Part shown: positions 1 to 5,732 of the stretch, in pieces
Layout of the letters: each line of letters begins with the position of its first letter
How positions within the stretch are numbered: the stretch's first letter is position 1
DNA from: an uncultured bacterium
Lineage (GTDB): Bacteria > Bacillota_I > Bacilli_A > RF39 > UBA660
DNA length: 7,874 nucleotides
Assembly (NCBI GenBank): GCA_949288625.1
Contig: CASEKZ010000014.1
Location: forward strand, 1 to 7,874
Reading direction: 5' to 3'
Translations under genes and position numbers: made by a program
The notes under the pieces: model-generated
Databases searched by the model: none
Seen by the model: only the letters and a program-made list of their open reading frames with translations
Told to the model about the DNA's origin: nothing

Positions 1-1
1 A

Positions 2-436
2 GATGATGAAGTAAAGTTAAAAGAGGTGTCAAAAGGAAATAAGGAGATGGAGTATGTGGCAAGGAAGATAAGTAAGGTATCAAAGGAAGAAGAGATGCAA
101 GGGATATATGATATAGAAGAAAGGCAAGAGTTCATACAAAATAGGATAAGAGAATACGCAATGATAGATGGATATAAAGAAGGATATGACGAAGGAAGGA
201 AAAAAGGCATTGAAAAAGGTATCAAGCAAGGTATAGAACAAGGTATCGAAAAAGGTATTGAAAAAGGCATTGAAAAAGGCATTGAAAAAGGTATCGAGCA
301 AGGTATCGAAAAAGGTATCCAAAAAGGTGCTTTAGCAACAAAAAAGGAAATTGCTATCGAAATGATGAAAAATGGAATTGATTATGAAACGATAGAGAAG
401 ATAACAAAAATAAAAAAAGAAGATTTAAAATTATAA
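2..436 (+). CDS. Rpn family / PD-(D/E)XK nuclease transposase-like protein, C-terminal part (5' end outside window)
   Basis: The frame is open to the left edge, so this is the 3' end of a longer gene; the GTG at 26 is probably an internal valine codon. The catalytic nuclease domain would lie upstream and is not visible. What is seen is a charged segment with an EEEMQGIYDIEER stretch, then ten GIxx tetrapeptides (206-325), then a short tail (IAIEMMKNGIDYETIEKITK) that resembles the helix-turn-helix-like ending common in this family. Rpn proteins (PF12784-type) are recombination-promoting nucleases with transposase-like ancestry, and many Bacillota copies end in exactly such GIEKG/GIEQG runs. 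The family call therefore rests on the C-terminus only. Codon use is purine-rich, with more AGG and GGG than the genes downstream, which fits a mobile origin. It sits where alaS often precedes ireB in Bacillota. Confidence 0.75.
   Translation, partial: DDEVKLKEVSKGNKEMEYVARKISKVSKEEEMQGIYDIEERQEFIQNRIREYAMIDGYKEGYDEGRKKGIEKGIKQGIEQGIEKGIEKGIEKGIEKGIEQGIEKGIQKGALATKKEIAIEMMKNGIDYETIEKITKIKKEDLKL
206..325 (+). repeat. Ten tandem 12-bp units encoding GI(E/K/Q)(K/Q)
   Basis: Ten consecutive in-frame 12-bp units encode G-I-E-K, G-I-K-Q, G-I-E-Q and close variants. Individual units differ at one to four positions (for example ggcattgaaaaa against ggtatcgagcaa). The unit length is a whole number of codons, so gain or loss of units by slippage keeps the frame. 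The peptide has a four-residue period that would place isoleucines on one helical stripe between charged residues, which suggests a coiled or helical extension; that structural reading is inference. Confidence 0.95.
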
Positions 437-473
437 TTATTTTTAGGTGAATGAAAAATTCTTGTGCTTTTTT

Positions 474-501
474 GAAATAGCAATTGCTATTTCTTTTGAT
501 T
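474..501 (+). terminator. Likely terminator of the Rpn-like gene; perfect 20-nt palindrome
   Basis: Positions 474-493 form a perfect palindrome (GAAATAGCAA/TTGCTATTTC). As RNA it gives an 8-bp stem with an AAUU loop, followed by UUUUGAUU. This is a plausible but AU-rich, weak intrinsic terminator for the upstream gene. Its right arm contains the candidate -35 box of the ireB promoter, so it could instead be, or also be, a protein-binding operator. Confidence 0.5.
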
Positions 502-512
502 GATGGTAAAAT
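484..512 (+). promoter_or_regulatory. Candidate sigma-A promoter for ireB-ruvX-DUF1292
   Basis: TTGCTA (484-489) and TAAAAT (507-512) are separated by 17 bp, with a ribosome binding site about 20 bp further on. The -35 matches the consensus at four of six bases and the -10 at five of six. The -35 box lies inside the palindrome at 474-493. Confidence 0.5.
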
Positions 513-545
513 AATAGTATCTTATTAAAGATAGGAGTTGATAGC

Positions 546-788
546 GTGTCATCTACGACTTATTTATTTAATATTGAAAATATTAACGAGGCATTAGTAA
601 AAGAAACCATTAAAGAGGTTTGCGATGCTCTTAAAGAACGCGGTTATAATCCTGTTAACCAGCTCGTAGGATATTTAATGAGTGGAGATCCTGGTTATAT
701 TTCAAATCATAAAGAAGCTAGAAACAAAATACTTAAAATAGATCGTAGCAAAATATTAGAATTATTAATTAAGGAATATTTAAATTAA
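546..788 (+). CDS. ireB: IreB family regulatory phosphoprotein (UPF0297/DUF965)
   Basis: This 80-residue cytosolic protein matches the IreB/YrzL family over its length. The core GYNPVNQLVGYLMSGDPGYIS (residues 33-53) followed by EARNKI is the family hallmark. In Enterococcus faecalis, IreB is a small dimeric substrate of the PASTA-domain Ser/Thr kinase IreK and phosphatase IreP, acting in cephalosporin tolerance and cell-envelope stress. The phosphorylated threonines there lie near the N-terminus; here the N-terminus MSSTTYLFNI appears slightly shorter but keeps T4 and T5 as candidate sites. The GTG start is supported by AGGAG at 533-537, eight bases upstream. The stop overlaps the ruvX start as TAATG, implying translational coupling. 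Kinase and phosphatase partners are not in the window. Confidence 0.93.
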   Translation: MSSTTYLFNIENINEALVKETIKEVCDALKERGYNPVNQLVGYLMSGDPGYISNHKEARNKILKIDRSKILELLIKEYLN

Positions 789-1231
789 TGAGAATATTAG
801 GTTTGGATTTAGGTACAAAAACACTTGGTGTTGCTTTATCTGATCAGACTTTAACGATTGCCTCTTCGTTATATACGATTAGGTTTGATGAGGGCAAACA
901 AGAGTCATCTCTTGATGATTTAAGAAAAATAGTTCGCGAGTATGACGTTTCATTAATTGTTTTGGGGTTGCCTAAAAACATGAATAATACTTATGGTTTT
1001 GCTGCAAAAAGAAGTGAGGATTTTAAAAAGATTCTTGAAGAAAAACTTGGTATTAAAGTGGTTTTACAAGATGAAAGACTAACTTCTGTTACCGCAAATA
1101 ACGTTTTAATAAAAGCGGATGTATCTAGACGGAAAAGAAAGTCTAAGGTTGATAAACTTGCTGCTACAATAATTTTACAAAATTATTTAGATATAAGAAA
1201 GGAAAAGGAAAAATGGAAAATAACGAAGTAA
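788..1231 (+). CDS. ruvX: Putative pre-16S rRNA nuclease / Holliday junction resolvase RuvX (YqgF family)
   Basis: The 147-residue protein has the RNase H-like fold signatures of YqgF/RuvX. These are GLDLGTKTLGVALSD (D7 as first acidic catalytic residue), LIVLGLPKNMN (57-66), VVLQDERLTS (91-100, with D95 and E96), and VDKLAATIILQNYL (D122 as the last acidic residue). Length is typical. The E. coli orthologue is implicated in 5' maturation of 16S rRNA, and family members have been described as Holliday junction resolvases, so the exact substrate here is not settled by sequence. The start codon overlaps the ireB stop by one base, and the 3' end overlaps the next gene by 19 bases. The ireB-ruvX-DUF1292 order is widely conserved in Bacillota. 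Confidence 0.95.
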   Translation: MRILGLDLGTKTLGVALSDQTLTIASSLYTIRFDEGKQESSLDDLRKIVREYDVSLIVLGLPKNMNNTYGFAAKRSEDFKKILEEKLGIKVVLQDERLTSVTANNVLIKADVSRRKRKSKVDKLAATIILQNYLDIRKEKEKWKITK

Positions 1232-1506
1232 AACAAGATAATACTTTTACTATTGTAGGTGATGATGGGAAGGAAGTAAAATGTGAAATTCTTTTCACTT
1301 ATGAAGATCAAAAAACAAAGAAAAACTATATTGCGTATACTGATAACACCATAGATGAAGAAGGTAATACGAAAGTATATGCATCAATATTTAATCCTGA
1401 AGAAGAAAATCCAGTACTTCTTCCAATTGAAACAGATGAAGAATGGAAACTTATCGAGGGAATATTAGCATCTTTATCAAAAGAAGACGAGGAAAAGACA
1501 GAGTAA
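1213..1506 (+). CDS. DUF1292 family protein (UPF0473, YrzB-like)
   Basis: This 97-residue acidic protein of unknown function belongs to the DUF1292/UPF0473 family. The sequence shows an initial TFTIVGDDGKEVKCEILFTYED segment, a central YIAYTDN strand and the typical VYASIFNPEEE and EEWKLIEGIL segments (about 55-85). Conserved position immediately after ruvX supports the call. The ATG lies inside the ruvX 3' end, with purine-rich AGGA sequences around 1200-1210 serving as ribosome binding site. There are no signal peptide or membrane segments. The stop codon is the loop of the following terminator hairpin. Confidence 0.9.
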   Translation: MENNEVKQDNTFTIVGDDGKEVKCEILFTYEDQKTKKNYIAYTDNTIDEEGNTKVYASIFNPEEENPVLLPIETDEEWKLIEGILASLSKEDEEKTE

Positions 1507-1517
1507 TCTGTCTTTTT
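1493..1517 (+). terminator. Intrinsic terminator after DUF1292, containing the stop codon
   Basis: AAAAGACAGA (1493-1502) pairs perfectly with TCTGTCTTTT (1507-1516) around a GTAA loop, which is a GNRA tetraloop in RNA, and the stem runs into a T tract. The TAA stop (1504-1506) is within the loop, so the left arm is coding sequence. Confidence 0.85.
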
Positions 1518-1551
1518 AATTGTCATTTTATTTACGTTTAATCGTTAATTA

Positions 1552-1579
1552 TTAGATATTATAAAGGCGATGTGATAAT
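1552..1579 (+). promoter_or_regulatory. Candidate promoter for the prepilin gene (extended -10)
   Basis: TGTGATAAT (1571-1579) fits an extended -10 box (TGn plus GATAAT). A weak -35 candidate TTAGAT (1552-1557) lies 16 bp upstream. The ribosome binding site GTGAGG is at 1605-1610, eight bases before the ATG. The whole gap is AT-rich, so the exact promoter is uncertain. Confidence 0.35.
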
Positions 1580-1618
1580 ATATAAATATAGGATTATTAT
1601 AATTGTGAGGTTTTATAT

Positions 1619-2959
1619 ATGAACAAAAAGGGATTTACTATAGTTGAATTGTTTGTTACTTTTGCAATTGTTATTTCTTTAGCTACGATAGTAATAATAG
1701 CAAGTGTAAGCATAAATAATAAAAATAAAAAACAAGCTTATGAACGGGTTAAAGAGGAAATAATTGGTGCTGGTGAAAATTTTTTTGAGACAAATGAATA
1801 CTTGTTTGATGGACTTGCCGATGGAGCAACGGGAAAAATAACGGTGGGTAAATTAGTTAAAGATGACTATTTGAATAAAGTAACAGACCCAAGAGACGGA
1901 AGAGAAATTAATTATTGTGATTATGTTGAAGTTAAGAAGGAAAAAGATGGGTTTACTACTAGTTACGTGGAATCAAACGATAAAAAATGTGATGATATTA
2001 GTAATTTAGTTGTATTTTCTGAACCTGGTGCACCATCATTGTCGCTTACTTTAACAGGTAAAATGGGTAATAATAATTGGTATGTTTCTGATGTTAGTCT
2101 TATCGCTAATGTTGATACTAATGGAAATGGTGAAATAGCAAGTGTTGCAACTTGTAGTCATGATGGAAACGTAAATTGTACTGATTTTAAGAACTTAAGT
2201 GATGTAAGTAATAATTATGAAAGTTCATATTCTGATACTAACGAAATCACCATTGGTTATAAAGCAACTAACATATCAGGTAAGTCTTCTTTTGCATGGC
2301 AAACGTTTAAGATAGATACGGTAAAGCCAGATTGTAATTTTTCTTTTAATGGAACAGAAGGAAATACAATTGATAATGTGAAATGGTATTTAAGTGACGT
2401 TAAATTGAATACCGCTTGTAAAGATGATATGTCAGGGTGTCTTTCTGATTTAACTAGTAAGACGTATGGTAATGAAGGAGTAAATAACGTAAAAATAAAA
2501 GTTAAAGATAAGGCTGGAAATGAAAATACATGTAATGTTTCTTTTGGAATAGAAAAAAAGCCTACGATGTCGATGAGTAGTGATACTAAAAATTCTCTTA
2601 CTTCCGAAAATAATAAAGTATTTGCTGCAGGAACAACATATTTTACAAGTAATCTTCCAAATCTTAAAAATTTTGGTAATTATTCATGTAATGGTGATTT
2701 AGAACATTGTTATTATGCTAATATATGTCAAAACGTTGTTGGCTTTGACATATGGTTTCAAATAAATTCTGCGTCTAGTGGTAATTTAAAATTAAATGAT
2801 GATCAAATTACTGGCAAAACAAGATTGTACCGAGCTAAAGAAAACGAAAGTTATAGTCAATATCGTTATTATGTGTATGACTATTATTATGTTACTAAAG
2901 CAGGTAACAAACTTACAATAAGAACTTTTGAGGAATATGGAGTTAATTGTGGTTATTAA
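1619..2959 (+). CDS. Type IV prepilin-like protein with class III N-terminus, Ig-like repeats and a cysteine-bearing C-terminal domain
   Basis: The N-terminus MNKKGFTIVELFVTFAIVIS is a textbook prepilin peptidase site. Cleavage after G5 leaves F+1 with E10 at +5, followed by a hydrophobic helix to about residue 30. Residues 40-125 resemble a pseudopilin head (a VKEEIIGAGENFF helix, then the DYLNKVTDPRDGREI pattern). Two related modules follow, marked by NNWYVSDVSL (152-161) and VKWYLSDVKL (254-263); the second ends in KVKDKAGNENTC, resembling bacterial Ig-like domains. The C-terminal domain (about 315-446) is unrecognised. There are twelve cysteines (100, 124, 179, 187, 239, 267, 274, 305, 357, 364, 370, 444), and their even number would allow disulfides outside the cell. 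At 446 residues it is much longer than a typical pilin. It is monocistronic between two terminators and stands where mltG usually lies. Assembly machinery and prepilin peptidase are not in the window. Likely surface-exposed; function unknown. Confidence 0.85.
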   Translation: MNKKGFTIVELFVTFAIVISLATIVIIASVSINNKNKKQAYERVKEEIIGAGENFFETNEYLFDGLADGATGKITVGKLVKDDYLNKVTDPRDGREINYCDYVEVKKEKDGFTTSYVESNDKKCDDISNLVVFSEPGAPSLSLTLTGKMGNNNWYVSDVSLIANVDTNGNGEIASVATCSHDGNVNCTDFKNLSDVSNNYESSYSDTNEITIGYKATNISGKSSFAWQTFKIDTVKPDCNFSFNGTEGNTIDNVKWYLSDVKLNTACKDDMSGCLSDLTSKTYGNEGVNNVKIKVKDKAGNENTCNVSFGIEKKPTMSMSSDTKNSLTSENNKVFAAGTTYFTSNLPNLKNFGNYSCNGDLEHCYYANICQNVVGFDIWFQINSASSGNLKLNDDQITGKTRLYRAKENESYSQYRYYVYDYYYVTKAGNKLTIRTFEEYGVNCGY

Positions 2960-2985
2960 AAACTTAAAGTGATTTAAGTTTTTTT
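2958..2985 (+). terminator. Intrinsic terminator after the prepilin gene
   Basis: AAAAACTTAAA (2958-2968) pairs perfectly with TTTAAGTTTTT (2973-2983) around a GTGA loop (GNRA type), followed by further T residues. The last two bases of the TAA stop form the base of the stem. Confidence 0.85.
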
Positions 2986-2996
2986 GTTTATATTTG

Positions 2997-3026
2997 TTGA
3001 TTTTTGTATTAGCAAAATGCTATAAT
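2997..3026 (+). promoter_or_regulatory. Promoter for trmR-trhP1-trhP2
   Basis: A perfect TATAAT (3021-3026) is preceded by TGC, giving an extended -10. TTGATT (2997-3002) lies 18 bp upstream. This falls between the prepilin terminator and the trmR ribosome binding site (AGGTGG, 3040-3045), so the tRNA-modification unit has its own start of transcription. Confidence 0.75.
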
Positions 3027-3053
3027 TATCTAAGAATTTAGGTGGTGGTACGG

Positions 3054-3677
3054 ATGGATACAGAATATTTAATAAGAAAAATGGAAAAGTATGCTGATGA
3101 AAAAGGCGTTCCAATAATGGAAAAAGATGGTATAAATTTTTTAAGTGAGTTTGTTAGGCTAAATAACATTAAAAATATTCTTGAAATTGGTACGGCAATT
3201 GGTTATTCTGCAATAAACATGGCTTTAGTAGGAGAAGATGTTTATGTAACTTCCATTGAACGGGATAAAGACAGATATATAGAAGCTGTTAAGAACGTTA
3301 AAAACATTGGTTTAGATCGTCGAATTACACTTGTTTTGGCAGATGCTTTTGATTTTAACACTGATGAAAAATTTGATCTTATTTTTATTGATGCTGCTAA
3401 AAGTCAGTATTTGAAATTTTTTAATAAATTCTCTAAGAACTTAAAGGAAAAAGGTTATATTGTTACTGATAACATTAAGTTTCATGGTCTTGCTTTTTCT
3501 GATAAAACGAAGTTATCAAGGAATTTAAAGCAACTTATTGTAAAACTTGAAAAGTACGTGGATTTCCTAAGAAATAACAAAGAATTTAAAACTAGGTTTT
3601 TTGATATTGGTGATGGTGTTGCAATTTCTAGAAGAAGGTTGAATGAAAATGACAAAAATGCTACTGAAAATAAATAG
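3054..3677 (+). CDS. trmR: tRNA 5-hydroxyuridine O-methyltransferase TrmR (YrrM-like)
   Basis: This is a class I SAM-dependent O-methyltransferase of the family 3 (COMT-like) type, 207 residues from the chosen start. Visible motifs are NILEIGTAIGYSAI (41-54, SAM-binding motif I), SIERD with E69 (ribose contact), and FIDAAKSQY with D113, and TDN with D139 and N140. The last three residues match the metal-binding Asp, Asp, Asn of this family. In B. subtilis, YrrM/TrmR methylates ho5U34 in tRNAs to 5-methoxyuridine. The immediate neighbours are the U32 proteins that make ho5U, which strongly favours this role over a small-molecule catechol-type methyltransferase. ATG at 3054 is chosen because AGGTGG ends eight bases before it; an in-frame GTG at 3042 lies inside that ribosome binding site. 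The 3' end overlaps trhP1. Confidence 0.88.
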   Translation: MDTEYLIRKMEKYADEKGVPIMEKDGINFLSEFVRLNNIKNILEIGTAIGYSAINMALVGEDVYVTSIERDKDRYIEAVKNVKNIGLDRRITLVLADAFDFNTDEKFDLIFIDAAKSQYLKFFNKFSKNLKEKGYIVTDNIKFHGLAFSDKTKLSRNLKQLIVKLEKYVDFLRNNKEFKTRFFDIGDGVAISRRRLNENDKNATENK

Positions 3678-4476
3678 CGATGATGATTTTTCTTATGATA
3701 CTGATGGATACATAATTGGGATAAGTAATTTTTGTATTTGCTTTGGTAAGACATATGAAGTTAAAAATATTAAAGAAATTAGAAGAAAATTTAATGATAA
3801 AAAGTTATTTGTATCGTTAAATAAACCAGTATATAATTTTGAATTAGAAGCATATAAACGCGTTTTAGAAAAATTAGATAACATGGGTTTAGACGGAATA
3901 ATCGTAGGCGATGTTGCTGCTTTAACTTATGATCTTAAAACACCTGTTATTTTAGACCAACTACATTTAAATAATAGTTCTTTATCCGTGAAGCATTATG
4001 CTAATAATAGTGTTGGTGGCTTTGTTTTAACTAATGATATAACCCTTGATGAAATAAATAAAATAAAGCGTGAAAATAAAAAATCTTTATTATTTAAGCA
4101 AGTGTTTGGATTGCCACATTTATCTACTTCTGTAAGAAACTTAATTTCAAATTATTTTGAACATTTTAATAAAAACATAAATGATAATTTATGTATTATA
4201 TCCGAAGATGGTAAAAATGAACAATATTACATAATAGAAGATTATTTTGGTACGCATATATTAAGTAAGAACCCGATTAATTTAATTGGTATATTGGACT
4301 TTATTATGGCTGATTATTTCATTATTGATGGTTATTTGTTAAATGAATATAACTGGGTTGTAGATGCTTTTATGAATAAAGATGCTAGTTTAAAAAATAA
4401 AATTGATACTAAGTTTAATGCTAATGAAGGGTTTATAAATCAAAAAACGATTTATAAGGTAAAACATAATGATTAG
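3643..4476 (+). CDS. trhP1: U32 family protein, TrhP1-like (YrrN-type), lacking the Fe-S cysteines
   Basis: This 277-residue protein is recognised mainly from context and from a degenerate U32 signature. Residues 154-172 (VFGLPHLSTSVRNLISNYF) correspond to the HGAxCxxxSGRCxLSNYF motif of full U32 members but carry no cysteine. A barrel-like first half includes LFVSLNKPVYN and GLDGIIVGDVAAL. B. subtilis YrrN, the first of two U32 paralogues between yrrM and yrrO, is named TrhP1 and contributes with TrhP2 to prephenate-dependent hydroxylation of tRNA U34. A supporting or heterodimer role rather than independent catalysis is inference. The ATG at 3643 overlaps trmR by 35 bases. The ATG at 3649 is equally possible, being ten bases from AAGG (3635-3638), while 3643 is four bases from it. 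The 3' end overlaps trhP2 by 8 bases. Confidence 0.78.
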   Translation: MKMTKMLLKINSDDDFSYDTDGYIIGISNFCICFGKTYEVKNIKEIRRKFNDKKLFVSLNKPVYNFELEAYKRVLEKLDNMGLDGIIVGDVAALTYDLKTPVILDQLHLNNSSLSVKHYANNSVGGFVLTNDITLDEINKIKRENKKSLLFKQVFGLPHLSTSVRNLISNYFEHFNKNINDNLCIISEDGKNEQYYIIEDYFGTHILSKNPINLIGILDFIMADYFIIDGYLLNEYNWVVDAFMNKDASLKNKIDTKFNANEGFINQKTIYKVKHND

Positions 4477-5677
4477 AAAACCAGAACTTTTAGCACCTGC
4501 TGGATCACTTGAAAAATTAAAATGGGCGATTGCTTATGGGGCTGATGCCGTTTATATTGGTGGTGAAAACTATTCTTTAAGAGCAAACGCAAAAAACTTT
4601 ACTTTGGATGAAATCAAGGAAGGTGTTTTGTTTGCTCATGAAAATAATGCTAAAGTATATGTTGCGGTAAATATCGTTTTTCATGATGAAGATGTTAAAG
4701 GATTAGGAAAATACTTGAGTAATTTAGAAAGTGCTAAGGTAGATGCAATTATTTTTAGTGATCCTTTAGTAATTGACGTAGCTAAAAAATATGCTCCAAA
4801 ACTAGATTTACATCTAAGTACTCAAGCTTCCATTTTAAATAAAGATGCCGCTTTATACTATCAAAAGCAAGGCGTATCAAGGATTGTATTAGCAAGAGAA
4901 TGCTCTAAAGAAGATATAAAAGATATAATAGATAATACCGACATAGAAATAGAATGCTTTATTCATGGAGCCATGTGTACAAATCTTTCAGGAAGATGCG
5001 TTTTATCTAATTATTTTACTAATAGGGATGCCAATCGTGGGGGTTGTTGCCAAGTATGTCGTTTTAATTTTAATTTGTATGATAAAAACAAAAACGTTAT
5101 TTCTGATAATGCTAATTTTACAATTGCACCTAAAGACTTATCACTTGTAAAGTACATAAAAGAAATGATGGATATTGGTGTTTCTTCGTTTAAGTTAGAA
5201 GGTAGAATGAGATCAATTTATTACGTATCAACGATTGTTGGGGTTTACCGACGTTTAATTGATATGTATAGTAAAAAAAACATAAACGATGCATATATTA
5301 ATAAAGCTATAAAAATATTATATAGGTGTGCTAATAGGGATGTTGCACCTCAATTTTTTAATGGTAAAAAAGGAAAAGAAGAACAGTATTATAGTGAAAG
5401 ACAAGAAAACTCTAACCAGGATTTTTTAGGAGTAGTAAAAGGATATGACGAAGATAGTAAAGAATTAATAATAGAACAACGAAACTTTTTTAAAAAAGGT
5501 GATAAAGCTGTTATTTTTTCTCCTAGACAAGATGAATTTTATATTTCCATTAATAGCATTAAAGATGAAAATAAAAATGAAATTGATGTTGCAAGACATC
5601 CTAAGCAACTAGTTAGAATACCTTGTTATAAAAAGGTGCCAATCAATTCTATATTGTGTGTCAACTTTTTAGATTGA
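4469..5677 (+). CDS. trhP2: U32 family tRNA hydroxylation protein TrhP2 (YrrO-like)
   Basis: This 402-residue protein has the full peptidase U32 architecture. It starts with PELLAPAGSLEKLKWAIAYGADAVYIGG (5-32), has a barrel strand LHLSTQAS (114-121), and carries the U32 signature at 162-198. Within the signature E162 and H166 are visible, and cysteines C170, C177, C193 and C197 fit the conserved four-cysteine pattern (an additional C194 is present). Related U32 proteins such as UbiU/UbiV bind a [4Fe-4S] cluster with such cysteines. It continues with FKLEGRMRSIYYV (241-253) and a beta-rich C-terminal domain. Despite the peptidase name, the B. subtilis and E. coli relatives (YrrO, YegQ/TrhP) are required for ho5U34 formation in tRNA, with prephenate as a needed metabolite. 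The start has AAGG (4456-4459) nine bases upstream and overlaps trhP1. Its TGA stop overlaps the -35 box of the greA promoter. Confidence 0.9.
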   Translation: MIRKPELLAPAGSLEKLKWAIAYGADAVYIGGENYSLRANAKNFTLDEIKEGVLFAHENNAKVYVAVNIVFHDEDVKGLGKYLSNLESAKVDAIIFSDPLVIDVAKKYAPKLDLHLSTQASILNKDAALYYQKQGVSRIVLARECSKEDIKDIIDNTDIEIECFIHGAMCTNLSGRCVLSNYFTNRDANRGGCCQVCRFNFNLYDKNKNVISDNANFTIAPKDLSLVKYIKEMMDIGVSSFKLEGRMRSIYYVSTIVGVYRRLIDMYSKKNINDAYINKAIKILYRCANRDVAPQFFNGKKGKEEQYYSERQENSNQDFLGVVKGYDEDSKELIIEQRNFFKKGDKAVIFSPRQDEFYISINSIKDENKNEIDVARHPKQLVRIPCYKKVPINSILCVNFLD

Positions 5678-5702
5678 CAAAAGGTTAAAAATATAGTATC
5701 AT
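5674..5702 (+). promoter_or_regulatory. Promoter for greA
   Basis: A consensus TTGACA (5674-5679) and TATCAT (5697-5702, one mismatch to TATAAT) are separated by 17 bp. The -35 box includes the last base of the trhP2 aspartate codon and its TGA stop. No terminator is visible between trhP2 and greA, so readthrough from the upstream unit probably adds to greA transcription. Confidence 0.75.
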
Positions 5703-5732
5703 TATAGCCAGTTTGTTTATAGAGGTGAACTT

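Noticed and set aside
80..322. Antisense open frame of 80 codons, Phe/Leu-rich and looking like a membrane protein
   Set aside because: It is the reverse of the GIEKG tandem repeat region; its composition follows from the repeat and it has no credible start region.
206..325. Short regular repeats as a possible CRISPR or noncoding minisatellite array
   Set aside because: Units are 12 bp with no spacers and are in frame inside a coding region.
1598..1603. TATAAT as the -10 box of the prepilin promoter
   Set aside because: Transcription would start at or after the GTGAGG ribosome binding site (1605-1610), leaving no leader.
3042..3053. GTG start for trmR giving four extra residues (MVVR)
   Set aside because: The GTG codons are part of the AGGTGG ribosome binding site, which is correctly spaced for ATG at 3054.
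3482..3754. Antisense open frame of 90 codons across the trmR/trhP1 overlap
   Set aside because: Low-complexity shadow of two supported genes; no independent evidence.
4965..5150. Overlapping + strand open frame of 61 codons within trhP2
   Set aside because: It lies entirely inside a well-supported gene in another frame and has no ribosome binding site or family resemblance.
5675..5677. TGA possibly read as tryptophan, as in mycoplasmas
   Set aside because: Readthrough would add only about ten residues before TAG, TrhP2 is already family length, and all tryptophans in the window use TGG.
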